Virus record (IMG/VR): IMGVR_UViG_3300050821_006109
Location: 1-40,101 of that record
Source: a virus
DNA: 40,101 nucleotides
Direction: 5' to 3' (one strand)
In this document: positions 29,349-38,279 of the stretch, piece after piece
Layout: each line of letters opens with the position of its first letter
Position numbering within the stretch: the first letter of the stretch is position 1
Made by a program: the position numbers and the translations under genes
Notes under the pieces: generated by a model
What the model saw: the letters and a program-made list of their open reading frames with translations, nothing else
What the model was told of the DNA's origin: nothing
Database searches by the model: none

Positions 29349-31749
29349 ATTTCACGCTCGCAATATATCCGGCTTTGGCCTCGTCCGAATTCCAGCCCAC
29401 TCGATCATGCCACCCGTCGAATTTGTAAATGTCCGCCGTCTTGGTGTCCGGGTTGAGAATCACGGTCATCGTCGTGCGCTTGATCGGCTTGCCGGTTTCC
29501 GCTTCCAGCTTTTGCACGATCGCTTCTTTGCGCTCGTGAATCTTCGCTTGCTTCTTGGCGTTCCATTTGGCCTTGGCGGAATCGCTCATCTTGGCCAGCG
29601 CGGCCTTCTCTTTGACGCCCGGCTCACCGATCGTGAGTCGCCACTGTTGGGCTGCTGTGCTATTGCCGCTCTGGCCGGTCTTAGCCTCTATGACCTCGTG
29701 ATCTTCAATTAGGTCAATCGGAAAATTATTCGTCCGCGTATTCATCGGGCGAGCATCCTTCCGGCCGGCACCGCGCAGATACGACACCAAGATTTGTTCT
29801 CCGATCTTGCCGGCCGCTTGCTTATTGATGGGATTTTTGAGCGGCGTGAATTGACCAGAAAAGGCCCGCTGTTTCGTCGGCTTGAGCTTGAGCGTTGCGA
29901 CCTCTTGCGACTTCGGATCGTACTTGCCGCTGCCTAACTGCTTGCGCTCGGTCGGCGTCGCCTTCTCAACCACGTCGCCGGGAATCCACTCGCCACCGGG
30001 ATAGAACTGGCCTCCGATTGTCACGCCGCCCTTGGGCGCGTGCTGCGGTCCTTTCGCAAACTTCTGCGGCTCATAGGACACCTTGTCCGATGAGGGATTA
30101 TCCGGGTACTTCGCCGCTCCATTGCCTCTCGGCAAGAAATCCGTCACCACGCGCCGCCCAGCCGGTTTGCCAAACTGCATTCGCTGGTCACGATAGGGAA
30201 TTGCCGGAACCGCCACGCTCGCCTGCATGGCCTGCTGCTGCATTTGGCTGACCTGTCGCGCCTCCGGGCTTTGCAGCACTTCATCATCCGCGCCCGGCAT
30301 CCCGGCCCCGATGAGCGGGTAAATGTCCTTCGCCGGCAGCGCAGCCCCCATGTCGTAAGCCTGCTTCCAGGCCATCAACTTCGATTCGCTGTCGTCGCTT
30401 TGGGTGTCGATGACGAACTTGACCGGCAGATTCCGAAGGTACGTGTCGGTCCAGTTCCAGCGCTGAAGCGTGCGGACAAGCTGGTTGGTCAGCGTCTCTT
30501 CCATGCCAGCGCAGCAGTACCGCACGATGTCTAGATACGTCCCGAGGTGTAGGTCGGCTACCTTGCTGCCGAGCCCGGTCGAATCTGCTTCGCTGGTCAA
30601 AGTCTGGCCGAGGATGTACCGCTTGATTTGGTGCCCAAAGAAGTCGGTCAATACGCTCTTGATTGTCTCAGCGCCGGCGGCGGGCGGGTCTACTCGGTCG
30701 TAGGCGCTCGTTTGCCCGCTGTCGGGATTGAGATACTGCGGAATGAAAATCACGTTGCGGCCGTTGGCAAACCGCTGCGTTGCTGCGGCCTCAATCTCGG
30801 CCTGAACGGTCGCGTTGCCGGCGGGGTACTGCCAGATTTCGATGCCCAGCGCCGAGCGCTCCAAGTATTCCATGAGGTAGGACAGAGTTTCCTGCTTCTG
30901 AAACCACGTCCAATAGATGCGCGAGCGGATGCCGATGCCGTCAATCGCGCCAGCCGCAATCGGCACTTCATAGGCCGCGTCCTCGATGAAGTAGCGGTGA
31001 ATGACCAACTGCTTTTGCATGTCGGCATCGAGAAAGTACGCCAATCCCCGGTCGGTCCATTCCGTCCCTGAAATGTTCTCGACCTTCAATTCCTTCCACT
31101 GCTGAGTTGGCTGGTCATAGATGCGGAACTTGTCGCCAGGCTTCAGTCCGCCGCTCGTTCGCACGCGGATACCAGGCTGGCCGGCTTCATACTGCCCGCT
31201 GCCGTCGTCGTACCGGAAACAGAGCTTGTCACCGTTGACCGGCTCCCAATCGACCATGCACAAGCACTGCCGGCCGTATATCTGTTTCCAGCCGACCTTG
31301 TGCTGCATCCCTTGCTTGCCGTACCAATCAGCTTCCCAGAGCGAGCGTCGGTATTCAGTGAACGGCTTGGCGCGGATTGCGAACTCGGGGCTTGAACCGG
31401 TGGCCGCGACAATGCCCGTAAGCTGCTTGAGGAAATCGGCGTGTGCGCCTTGCTTCTCGCCGTCGATTTCCAAGTGCCAATTGAGCATCGCGCACGACCG
31501 CTGCCGCTGCTCGAGGCACTCCATGACAGACAGGTCATTTCGCATCGACCGGCTATTCTGGAGTGAATCCTGAAACGCCTGGTCGGGGTTGCGGTAGACC
31601 TTAGCCAGTGAGCTAACGAGCCCCTGGAAGGTAATCGCGTGCGGCAGCACAAAGTCGCCGCGCCCCGGCGGCATACCAGGGATCGGATCATCTTCCGCGA
31701 ATTCGTCGCGATAGCTCTTACCGCCCTGGAGGATAATCTTGCGGATCAT
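29341..31749 (-). CDS. Portal protein with C-terminal nuclease-like domain
   Basis: An 802-residue protein from ATG 31749 (ATGA overlap with the KTSC gene). Residues ~1-480 are of DUF935/gp6-like portal type (CLEQRQRSCAMLNWHLEI, SALGIEIWQYPAG, YILGQTLTSEADSTGLGS). A linker contains KGGVTIGGQFYPGGEWIP, a phrase common in phage head proteins. From residue 647 a domain shows E651 (KIGEQILVSYL), D679 (FPIDLIEDHEV) and E688-A-K690, the layout of a PD-(D/E)XK nuclease. The fusion is unusual; the nuclease could help in packaging or attack competing DNA. Confidence 0.75.
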   Translation of the reverse strand: MIRKIILQGGKSYRDEFAEDDPIPGMPPGRGDFVLPHAITFQGLVSSLAKVYRNPDQAFQDSLQNSRSMRNDLSVMECLEQRQRSCAMLNWHLEIDGEKQGAHADFLKQLTGIVAATGSSPEFAIRAKPFTEYRRSLWEADWYGKQGMQHKVGWKQIYGRQCLCMVDWEPVNGDKLCFRYDDGSGQYEAGQPGIRVRTSGGLKPGDKFRIYDQPTQQWKELKVENISGTEWTDRGLAYFLDADMQKQLVIHRYFIEDAAYEVPIAAGAIDGIGIRSRIYWTWFQKQETLSYLMEYLERSALGIEIWQYPAGNATVQAEIEAAATQRFANGRNVIFIPQYLNPDSGQTSAYDRVDPPAAGAETIKSVLTDFFGHQIKRYILGQTLTSEADSTGLGSKVADLHLGTYLDIVRYCCAGMEETLTNQLVRTLQRWNWTDTYLRNLPVKFVIDTQSDDSESKLMAWKQAYDMGAALPAKDIYPLIGAGMPGADDEVLQSPEARQVSQMQQQAMQASVAVPAIPYRDQRMQFGKPAGRRVVTDFLPRGNGAAKYPDNPSSDKVSYEPQKFAKGPQHAPKGGVTIGGQFYPGGEWIPGDVVEKATPTERKQLGSGKYDPKSQEVATLKLKPTKQRAFSGQFTPLKNPINKQAAGKIGEQILVSYLRGAGRKDARPMNTRTNNFPIDLIEDHEVIEAKTGQSGNSTAAQQWRLTIGEPGVKEKAALAKMSDSAKAKWNAKKQAKIHERKEAIVQKLEAETGKPIKRTTMTVILNPDTKTADIYKFDGWHDRVGWNSDEAKAGYIASVKYE

Positions 31750-32942
31750 TGGCCTCTCCGACGCTTCTTTGTATTTAGCACACCGCGAGTGAACGGCGTT
31801 GCCTCTTGATAGCCAAAACGACTGTGGCGCGTTTTGCCGTTCACCATGAATTGACGTGGCATGTAGACTTCTTTTCCGCTTCCGGCGTATGTCGCCTTGC
31901 GCGGGATGTAGTTTCCTTGGCCCAGACCGGCCAACGAGTAATCGAATTGGTGCCCGCTCACGGTGCCACGAATCCGCAAATGATCCCACACCCAAGTACC
32001 TTTGCTGCCGGTCGTGCGCAGCCGCTTGAACATGCGCATCGGAACCTGATAATAAAAGTACATCGGCCCTGCACCCGATCGCTTTCCATTCCGGCCAGTC
32101 GCCAGAAACCGTATCTTCAGACGAGTTTCCGCAAGGTCGTAGCCAATCGAATGGACGTTGCTGCTATTAACTGGAATCATCTCTCCGGTAAATAAAGGAT
32201 CGGTCGGCGGCACGCGCTCTGTTGACCCAGCTTGTTTGATCGTTAGCGTCCCGGTCTTAGCCCGCTTGACCGTGGCATTGCCGACTGCGAATTCTTCCCG
32301 GCTGATCTTGTCGAGTTCCTTCTCAACGTCGGCTGGCTTCTTACGCGAGAGATTTTTGGACAGCCATTGCTCGGTTGTCTGCGGCCGATTGACGTGCACC
32401 TCCGGAGCTTGCCCAGGCTTCTTGCGCTCCGATACTTCGTAACCGGCCGCCTCCAATACTCTCTTGGCTGCCTCAATCTCGCGTGGCGTTGGCGGCGCTT
32501 GCTTCGTCGGCTTGTGGATGACCTCGAACCCGAACGCTTGCAAGGCCCGGATCATGCTCGACAAATCGCGGGCCGTCTGCGCTGAGCTAGCCACCTTTCC
32601 GCCCATGCCGAGAATCAATCGCACTACATCGGCAATCGGTCCGGTTTGCGCGAATACCTGCTGAAACACTTTCTCGCCAATCTGCCGGCCGAAATTGCCC
32701 CCGCCGCCTTTGGCGAATTGCTCGATCAACTCCGACACGTCATTCGCCGCGCGACCAAAGGCGGATTTCTTGAGGCGATTGCCCACGAACTGCCGTAAGG
32801 CACCGGGAGCATCCTTTGATGCCAAGATGGTTCGCACGTCCCGGCCGGTCTTGAAGATTCCCGATGAGCGCGCACGCTCTAAGGCCGACTCCTGCACTTG
32901 TCGGCTGGCGATGCTGAACAGACTGTTGCTCGGAAGCGTCAT
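31746..32942 (-). CDS. KTSC-domain protein, minor head candidate
   Basis: A 398-residue protein. Helical N-terminal ~190 residues are followed, at about 258-327, by a KTSC-type domain (IPVNSSNVHSIGYDLAETRL, FYYQVPMRMFKRLRTTGSKG). The C-terminus is basic (TKKRRRGQ). KTSC domains also occur in RNA- and lysyl-tRNA-synthetase-associated proteins. Its role in phages is not clear. It overlaps the Acb2/Tad1-like gene and the portal gene by 4 bp each, so it belongs to the packaging/head unit. Confidence 0.7.
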   Translation of the reverse strand: MTLPSNSLFSIASRQVQESALERARSSGIFKTGRDVRTILASKDAPGALRQFVGNRLKKSAFGRAANDVSELIEQFAKGGGGNFGRQIGEKVFQQVFAQTGPIADVVRLILGMGGKVASSAQTARDLSSMIRALQAFGFEVIHKPTKQAPPTPREIEAAKRVLEAAGYEVSERKKPGQAPEVHVNRPQTTEQWLSKNLSRKKPADVEKELDKISREEFAVGNATVKRAKTGTLTIKQAGSTERVPPTDPLFTGEMIPVNSSNVHSIGYDLAETRLKIRFLATGRNGKRSGAGPMYFYYQVPMRMFKRLRTTGSKGTWVWDHLRIRGTVSGHQFDYSLAGLGQGNYIPRKATYAGSGKEVYMPRQFMVNGKTRHSRFGYQEATPFTRGVLNTKKRRRGQ

Positions 32943-33331
32943 ACCGTGCTTGTGCCTTCAACTCCGCGTGCGACTCGTTCGCGCGTGCGATGGTGCAACC
33001 AGTGCATAGCCTCCTGAATCTTGGTCAACGCCAGCGAGTTTTCGCGGCAGGAAAACTGGCTCCCTTGGAAGCATTTAAGGCGGTCCTCGACGATAGCCAA
33101 TAACGCTTCGTTGCTGACGCCGTTGATGCCGGCCTCCGCAATCGGGCCATTCTGGAAGCGAATGCGAGCTTCATGGCCGCCGCAGTGACCACCGTCCGGC
33201 GGATCGACGATCGTATCAGGCCACTCGATTTCGTATTCGTGGTTTGCGCCGCCAGAGCCCGGAGCATCGATGGCCTTGATCGTCAGTGCCTCATTCAGCC
33301 CATTGACCTTGTGACTTGTAATTTCTCGCAT
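32939..33331 (-). CDS. Acb2/Tad1-like cyclic-nucleotide sponge
   Basis: A 130-residue protein from ATG 33331 (AAAGGA 6 nt upstream; an alternative ATG at 33346 overlaps the terminase stop). The signatures I recall for the Acb2/Tad1 family are all present: IDAPGSGGANHEYEIEW (20-36), RFQNGPIAEAGINGVSNEAL (58-77), CRENSLALTKIQEAMHWLHH (95-114) and RERVARGVEGT. These phage proteins bind cyclic signalling nucleotides of CBASS and, for Tad1, of Thoeris. An insert GGHCGGHEA is atypical. It sits inside the packaging operon and so is probably expressed late. Confidence 0.8.
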   Translation of the reverse strand: MREITSHKVNGLNEALTIKAIDAPGSGGANHEYEIEWPDTIVDPPDGGHCGGHEARIRFQNGPIAEAGINGVSNEALLAIVEDRLKCFQGSQFSCRENSLALTKIQEAMHWLHHRTRERVARGVEGTSTV

Positions 33332-33342
33332 ACTTTGTCCTT

Positions 33343-34929
33343 TCATCCTCTGAATCCCGGCGGCACGCCACCGCCATTGCGAAACGGAAACAACCCGCCA
33401 CCGTTGCGGCGCATCGTGTGAATCTTGTTCTGGCCCTCGAATTCAATCCCCTGCCGTGGTCGTGGATCGGCTCGGACGCTGTGCGGTGCCTTCGGTGGTC
33501 CGTAGCGCGTCAGGCGAATAAACGCTCCGCTGCTGGCGTCAACTTGATCGTCATGCCGCGCATTCGGGAAGGTCGTAACCTCGTCAAGCCAGGCGGAGCA
33601 CCAATCGCCGTTGACCAAAGATACGTTCCCCGCTTCGCACTGTGCCGCCAGCGGTTGCGCCCGGACCTCTTTGTCGCCGGTCGGCTTGTCGGCATAGACC
33701 GTGAAGCCTTGGAGCATCTTGGTGAGCCAGTGCGTGACGCTCTTGCCGGCTGAGCCCGGTTCCTCTTCCAATGCGATGCCGACCATGTAGCCGTCGAGCT
33801 GCGCCGTTTGCAGAATCAAGTCGTCGCGTTCGGCTGGTCCCCACTGGCCGCGCATCACGTCCTCGATCACGAATGTTCCATCGGGGCGTGAGGCCATTAG
33901 GCAGCCCACCGTGTAGTCGCCATCGACTGAGGCCGCCAAATCCCAATAGCGGATGCGAGCAATGTCCGGGCCGGCTGGGCGGGCGTCGATGATCTTGAAC
34001 CAGTGCCGCTTGAACATGCCGCCGCCCTTGGGCGCGGGGCGCTGCTGAAACTGACCAGCCCAACCGTAGGAACCGAGGCGCGTTTTCAGTTCGGCAATCG
34101 CGCTAGGCGGGAATCGCTTGGGTGAAAGCAACTCACCTTCGCGCTGCCTTGGGTCGCTCCATCCAATCGACGTTGTGCAGCGCCGGTCAGACTCGAATTC
34201 CATCGGCAAGAGCAAGTGTTCATAGCCGCCTTGCTCAAGTACATGGCCTGCCAAATCGTTTTCGTGGAGTCGCTGCATCACGATAACGTGACAGACGGTT
34301 TTCGGATCATTGCCGCGCGTGGACATTGATTGATCCCACCAATGCAAGACGGCAGCCCGTTCAACGTCCGACTCCGATTGCACGACGTTGTGCGCGTCGT
34401 CTGCCACGATGGCCCAAGCGCCCTCACCTGTGCCCATGCCGCCCGTCGAGCTTGCCAGCCGGAAGCCTGATTGATCGTTGTCGAATCGGACCTTCGTGTT
34501 TTGGTCAGTTCGCAGGCGAAATCGGTCGCCCCATCGCTCCTGATACCACGGCGAGAGAATCACGTCGCGGCAATGCAGGGAATCGCGGGTCGAAAGGTGC
34601 TGGGCGTAGCTGGCGTAAATCCATCGCTTGTCCGGTTCGTTGATCCACACCCATGCGGGCCAGAATACCGAAACGAGTAACGACTTCATCGACCGAGGCG
34701 GCATTGTGATTAAAAGCCGCCGAATCTCCCCGCGCGTACAGGCTTCCAAATGCTCGCAAATCGCCTTTATATGCCAACTGGCGATGAACGGCGTGCCAGG
34801 CTCGACTACCTTCCAAGCCCATTTGACGAAGTGCCACAGCGATTGCTCGCACAAGGCCATCGTAGCCAAGTCGATTCGCTTATCCAGCGCTTCAGCAGTC
34901 TCAACTGGGGATGTAGTCGCCGTTGCCAT
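33343..34929 (-). CDS. terL: Terminase large subunit
   Basis: A 528-residue protein. ATPase: Walker A-like PPRSMKS (77-83, with S-M in place of the usual x-G) and Walker B AIVADD (D177/D178). Nuclease of RNase H fold: D330 (RYWDLAAS), E388-E390 and D460/D461/D464 (ARHDDQVDA). The C-terminus is Gly/Arg-rich. It overlaps the small-terminase candidate by 29 bp. It drives DNA packaging with the portal encoded downstream. Confidence 0.95.
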   Translation of the reverse strand: MATATTSPVETAEALDKRIDLATMALCEQSLWHFVKWAWKVVEPGTPFIASWHIKAICEHLEACTRGEIRRLLITMPPRSMKSLLVSVFWPAWVWINEPDKRWIYASYAQHLSTRDSLHCRDVILSPWYQERWGDRFRLRTDQNTKVRFDNDQSGFRLASSTGGMGTGEGAWAIVADDAHNVVQSESDVERAAVLHWWDQSMSTRGNDPKTVCHVIVMQRLHENDLAGHVLEQGGYEHLLLPMEFESDRRCTTSIGWSDPRQREGELLSPKRFPPSAIAELKTRLGSYGWAGQFQQRPAPKGGGMFKRHWFKIIDARPAGPDIARIRYWDLAASVDGDYTVGCLMASRPDGTFVIEDVMRGQWGPAERDDLILQTAQLDGYMVGIALEEEPGSAGKSVTHWLTKMLQGFTVYADKPTGDKEVRAQPLAAQCEAGNVSLVNGDWCSAWLDEVTTFPNARHDDQVDASSGAFIRLTRYGPPKAPHSVRADPRPRQGIEFEGQNKIHTMRRNGGGLFPFRNGGGVPPGFRG

Positions 34930-35356
34930 TTTCTTCCGGACTCGGTTCGTCGATCGTGTTTAACTCGTCGTCGCTTGGGATGCCGTGCCGCAATTCGTTG
35001 AGGCGGTTGAGCAGTTCCATTTCCTGCGCCGTCATGTTCGCGATTATGACGCGGTTGTCGTTCTGTTGTGGCGGCGGTAGGTCGTCCTGTTGGTTCTGGC
35101 CTTCGGCGCTGATGATGGCCCGTGCGGCTGAAATCGCTTCCCGCGGCTTAGCTCCATCGCCAAGGGCCACGTCAAACAACTTTTCAATTAGCTTCCGCTT
35201 CTTCTCGCGTTTGATCGGCCAACGCTGCCGAATAGCCAAAGCATTAAGGTGGCTGTCACGTTGGCGAGTCAAACCACTCTCGACGCGCTCGGCCCCCCTA
35301 TTCCCCCCGTCGCCTTCTGGAGTTTGAGAATTTTCCTCATTGTTGGGAGCGATCAT
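34901..35356 (-). CDS. Small terminase subunit candidate
   Basis: A 151-residue protein. The polar N-terminus (Asn/Gln/Glu-rich) is followed by a helical part: ALAIRQRWPIKREKKRKLIE, then LFDVALGDGAKPREAISAAR. The C-terminus is acidic. It lies just in front of the large terminase and overlaps it by 29 bp. Position and HTH-free helical oligomerisation-like region make it a TerS candidate; the 35377-36309 product is the other. Confidence 0.6.
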   Translation of the reverse strand: MIAPNNEENSQTPEGDGGNRGAERVESGLTRQRDSHLNALAIRQRWPIKREKKRKLIEKLFDVALGDGAKPREAISAARAIISAEGQNQQDDLPPPQQNDNRVIIANMTAQEMELLNRLNELRHGIPSDDELNTIDEPSPEENGNGDYIPS

Positions 35357-35376
35357 GGACTAAGCCGGCTGGCCCC

Positions 35377-36309
35377 TCATTCGCCTTTAGCGGCTGGCCC
35401 CCGCTTCAATAGCGGCTTCGCCAGCGCTTCCGCCACCACTCCCGCCGGGACGTTCTCATGCTTGGCGATTTCGATGTTGCTGTAGCCCTGATTGCTGTAC
35501 TTCTGGATTTCCGCAACGAGCGGGTCCCCGGCTGCGCTGGGCATGTGCCACCCCTTCTCTTTGATCTTGTCCGTCAGTTCGCCGACTGACATTCGGGCCA
35601 TTCGGGCGATTTGATGGATGGGCACGTTTTCGGAGCAGAGTTGCATTTGCTCGGCGTCGTCAATCGGCTTGCGTTCGCGGCTGGCCTGCGATTGGGCACG
35701 GGCGAGCCGGTCCTCCATTGCCAGTACCTTGGCGGTGTAATCGACCGCTTGCGCTTCCGCCTTGGCGTCGTCGGGGTGTTGCCAGCCTTTCGGGAAGTCC
35801 CACTCTCGGCTGCCGTCTGGCTTGGTGCGGAGATAGGCTTCGACTTGCCACGGTTGGATGCGCCAGATACGGGCGATTTGCGGCACCCCGACCTTTTGGG
35901 CCTTGAGTTCTTCGATCGACTCCCGATAGGCTCGCTTGGCTTGGACGGGGGCCGCTTGGCTGTGCCGAGCCCGCTTGAATCCCTCGAACGCTTCCCAGAG
36001 CTTGTAACTGCCGCTCTGCTTCTTCATGCGGGCCTTGTCGCCTAGCCAGTCCTGATATTCGGCGATGAACTTCATGGCCGCCGTGTGTAGCGCCTTGCAC
36101 TCGTCGGGAATATCGCCCTCGGAGAAGATTTCCAAAAGTGAACCGTCGCAGTTGCGCCCGACGATTGCGTCATTCAGCGGCTGGTCGATGCTCGGTCGGT
36201 TTTTGTCTCCGGACCATGCCGAGTGTTCGGCAATCATGCAATCGGCTGCGCGGCGCAGCTCTTGGATTCGGTTCGCGTTTGATACTTTTGGCTCGGTCGC
36301 TGTCGCCAT
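35377..36309 (-). CDS. Protein with three HTH-like segments, TerS candidate
   Basis: A 310-residue protein from MATATEPKVSNANRIQELRR; GGAG lies 7 nt upstream. Three HTH-like stretches are visible: GVPQIARIWRIQPWQVEAYL (about 142-161), VPIHQIARMARMSVGELTDK (about 228-247) and YSNIEIAKHENVPAGVVAEA (about 273-292). A DNA-binding protein in front of the terminase, next to the structured 36359-36465 element, is well placed to recognise the packaging site. A transcription factor role is the alternative. Confidence 0.65.
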   Translation of the reverse strand: MATATEPKVSNANRIQELRRAADCMIAEHSAWSGDKNRPSIDQPLNDAIVGRNCDGSLLEIFSEGDIPDECKALHTAAMKFIAEYQDWLGDKARMKKQSGSYKLWEAFEGFKRARHSQAAPVQAKRAYRESIEELKAQKVGVPQIARIWRIQPWQVEAYLRTKPDGSREWDFPKGWQHPDDAKAEAQAVDYTAKVLAMEDRLARAQSQASRERKPIDDAEQMQLCSENVPIHQIARMARMSVGELTDKIKEKGWHMPSAAGDPLVAEIQKYSNQGYSNIEIAKHENVPAGVVAEALAKPLLKRGPAAKGE

Positions 36310-36358
36310 TTCGTTGCTCCGAAAAGGGTGAATTGTTTGGTTATGCTATACTGTCGTT

Positions 36359-36465
36359 GCTGGCGGGCTTGAGGTTGGCGGCGACTCCTGACGCCAAAGC
36401 GTACCGTCCGTGCCCAGGGCGGAAGCTAGTGCATAAAACTGCGGGTTGAACTCCCGTCGCCAGCA
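36359..36465 (+). ncRNA. tRNA-like cloverleaf element
   Basis: GCTGGCG (36359-36365) pairs with CGCCAGC (36458-36464), followed by A. Directly inside lies GCGGG-TTGAACT-CCCGT (36441-36457), matching T-arm geometry of 5 bp plus 7 nt with no gap. Further arms are TTGGCG/CGCCAA (36375-36380 with 36392-36397), CGTCC-GTGCCCA-GGGCG (36405-36421, loop with GCC in anticodon place) and AGT/ACT (36428-36440). The spacing is not that of a standard tRNA, the T-loop has G for C at position 56, and no CCA is present. It could be a degenerate tRNA or a structured packaging site. Confidence 0.45.
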
Positions 36466-36479
36466 TCTTTTCCTCTTGG

Positions 36480-37841
36480 TTAGTACACCCGCACGTCACT
36501 AATATAAGTTGGCAGATAGCCTACAATTGTTGGGTAAAGAGGCGTGGTTGTGTTCGACGAGCCGGTAACGGCCAGCGTCTGCCAAGTCGCCGATCCGACC
36601 GGACCCGAACAGCCGTTACCTTGAATCTCGTAGGTATTGGTGTTGTTCGAGTTGGCGGTGATGCGAATTCGGTAAATCGAATTCTCGGTACTGAGCGTTG
36701 GGCCACCCGTGACCGTCCGCAACGTCCCTAATTCGTAGACGCTTAATACGCCATCGGCAACGAGAATCCCCGCCGCCAAATTGGTATAGTTGATTCCGCC
36801 CCCATCCCCGAATCCAATGCCAATTCCGTTGCTGCCGTTGTTGGACCAATCGACGACTAATCGCGGTGCCGAGGCTCTCGTGAACGACGTTTTGCAGAGC
36901 ATTCCGGCGTTGTTAAAACTGCCACTGCCGTCGAGCTTGCACCACTTGTAGTTTGGGTCGATCGCTACTGTCCCGCCGCTCTGCGTGACGGTCCAGAGAT
37001 TCAGGTTGCCGCTGAGAAAATCGTCGCGGAACAAATACGTCGGGCTGATTGGATCGGCAACGGTCCCCCAGTTCGCAGGAAGCTGGTAAAAGAGAATGCC
37101 GCCGGCGCTATCGGCCCCGCCGCTGGTAAACATCTGGGTGGAGCAAGCTGACCATTTTGCGACCGGAAAAAACATCGAATTCGCAGCACTAAAGGCGGTG
37201 AATGCCTCGGCCACTTCGTCGAAGAAGTTGATCGAGAAGTTGTCAGCGCCGCTGAACTCACAATTCAGAACGATCATGCCGGTATTGCCAAAATGCACGT
37301 AGCGGATAATCGTGCCATAGGGGCCCGGGTAGAACGGGTAGACCGTTTGATCGGTGAACCCGGACTGCGCGGAGCCGGGGCCGACGAGCGGCTGATAGCC
37401 AGGCGTCATGGCATCCAGAGTCGCACGCCGCGAGTAGTATATGGATTCTGCGTTGGCGTAGGTCGCGACGAGCGCCGGATTGAGAATCAAGGCACACGCA
37501 TCGCCGCCGAATCCTTGAAATGTTTGCCCAACTGCAAGGGCAAGCGGCTGCCGTGGGTCACGCACATCGAACCACCCGCCCGATTGCAACTGCGTGTGGT
37601 AGCTCGCCATCACATACTTTGGATTCCCAGTGATCGCGTATGCGAACGAACTCACCTGAGGCTGCTCCAGCGCGAGAGGTTCCAATAGGGCGGCGAGCGT
37701 TTGGAAGTAGGGAGCGGAAAGCGATGCAGAAAGACTCGCGCCGGTGATCCCCTTATTCGCGCCGCCTTGCACGATTGGCACCACGTCCGTCGAGCCGAGC
37801 GACGTAGCGGCCGTCATTGCCGAGATTTTCTGATTCGCCAT
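36480..37841 (-). CDS. Tail fibre with lectin-like C-terminus
   Basis: A 453-residue protein. The N-terminus MANQKISAMTAATSLGSTDV followed by VPIVQGGANKGITGASL is the usual start of many tail fibre proteins. The middle (about 60-270) is not recognised. The C-terminal ~180 residues (LFRDDFLSGNLNLWTVTQSG, APRLVVDWSNNGSNGIGIGF, STENSIYRIRITANSNN) look like a concanavalin-A/LamG jelly-roll that may bind surface glycans. GGAG lies 6 nt before the ATG. First large gene of the late unit. Confidence 0.75.
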   Translation of the reverse strand: MANQKISAMTAATSLGSTDVVPIVQGGANKGITGASLSASLSAPYFQTLAALLEPLALEQPQVSSFAYAITGNPKYVMASYHTQLQSGGWFDVRDPRQPLALAVGQTFQGFGGDACALILNPALVATYANAESIYYSRRATLDAMTPGYQPLVGPGSAQSGFTDQTVYPFYPGPYGTIIRYVHFGNTGMIVLNCEFSGADNFSINFFDEVAEAFTAFSAANSMFFPVAKWSACSTQMFTSGGADSAGGILFYQLPANWGTVADPISPTYLFRDDFLSGNLNLWTVTQSGGTVAIDPNYKWCKLDGSGSFNNAGMLCKTSFTRASAPRLVVDWSNNGSNGIGIGFGDGGGINYTNLAAGILVADGVLSVYELGTLRTVTGGPTLSTENSIYRIRITANSNNTNTYEIQGNGCSGPVGSATWQTLAVTGSSNTTTPLYPTIVGYLPTYISDVRVY

Positions 37842-37843
37842 CG

Positions 37844-38272
37844 CTACTCCAACAGGATAACGCCGGTGCCCGATTCCAATTCGATCAAGCCAAGCCCGGA
37901 TTCCAATTCAATCGCGGGCGGAATTGCCGGCGTCGTGCCGCTCAAGCCGCTCGGCCGCTTGAGAATTTGCGAGTTGAACGTCTGGCTTGTATCTGGCGAA
38001 AACACAGGAATACTCACTTCGTAAACCGCAGGGCCAAGATTGTCGCTTCCGCTATAGATGCCGCTTGGATTGCTCGTTCCTCCGCTACTTGGTGGCCCAC
38101 CAATTGCGAATGCCTGATTGCTTATCGCCCAATAGCCGCCGCCAAATGGCGTTACAAAAGTCTCTGGGTCTTTTGTGTAGGCCATCCCAGACCAGTTGTA
38201 GCTACCACTAGCGTCGTACCCGCTTCCGCTAAGCCGTGTAACCAGTACCCCGATTTGGATTCCGTAGAACAC
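37844..38272 (-). CDS. Small virion-region protein with C-terminal repeat
   Basis: A 142-residue protein, GTG start shortly behind the previous stop. It is Gly/Ser/Tyr-rich (SGSGYDASGSYNWSGMAYTK) and closes with a double motif IELESGLGLIELESGTGVIL. Similar ELESG-type endings occur next to phage fibre genes in my recollection. Likely a minor structural protein or fibre accessory. Confidence 0.55.
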   Translation of the reverse strand: MFYGIQIGVLVTRLSGSGYDASGSYNWSGMAYTKDPETFVTPFGGGYWAISNQAFAIGGPPSSGGTSNPSGIYSGSDNLGPAVYEVSIPVFSPDTSQTFNSQILKRPSGLSGTTPAIPPAIELESGLGLIELESGTGVILLE

Positions 38273-38279
38273 ATAACGC

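Noticed and set aside
31750-31995. Longer N-terminus of the portal protein
   Set aside because: Overlaps the KTSC gene out of frame; ATG 31749 forms an ATGA overlap with its stop.
36359-36465. tmRNA
   Set aside because: No tag reading frame, too short and no typical GGGG/Ala acceptor end.
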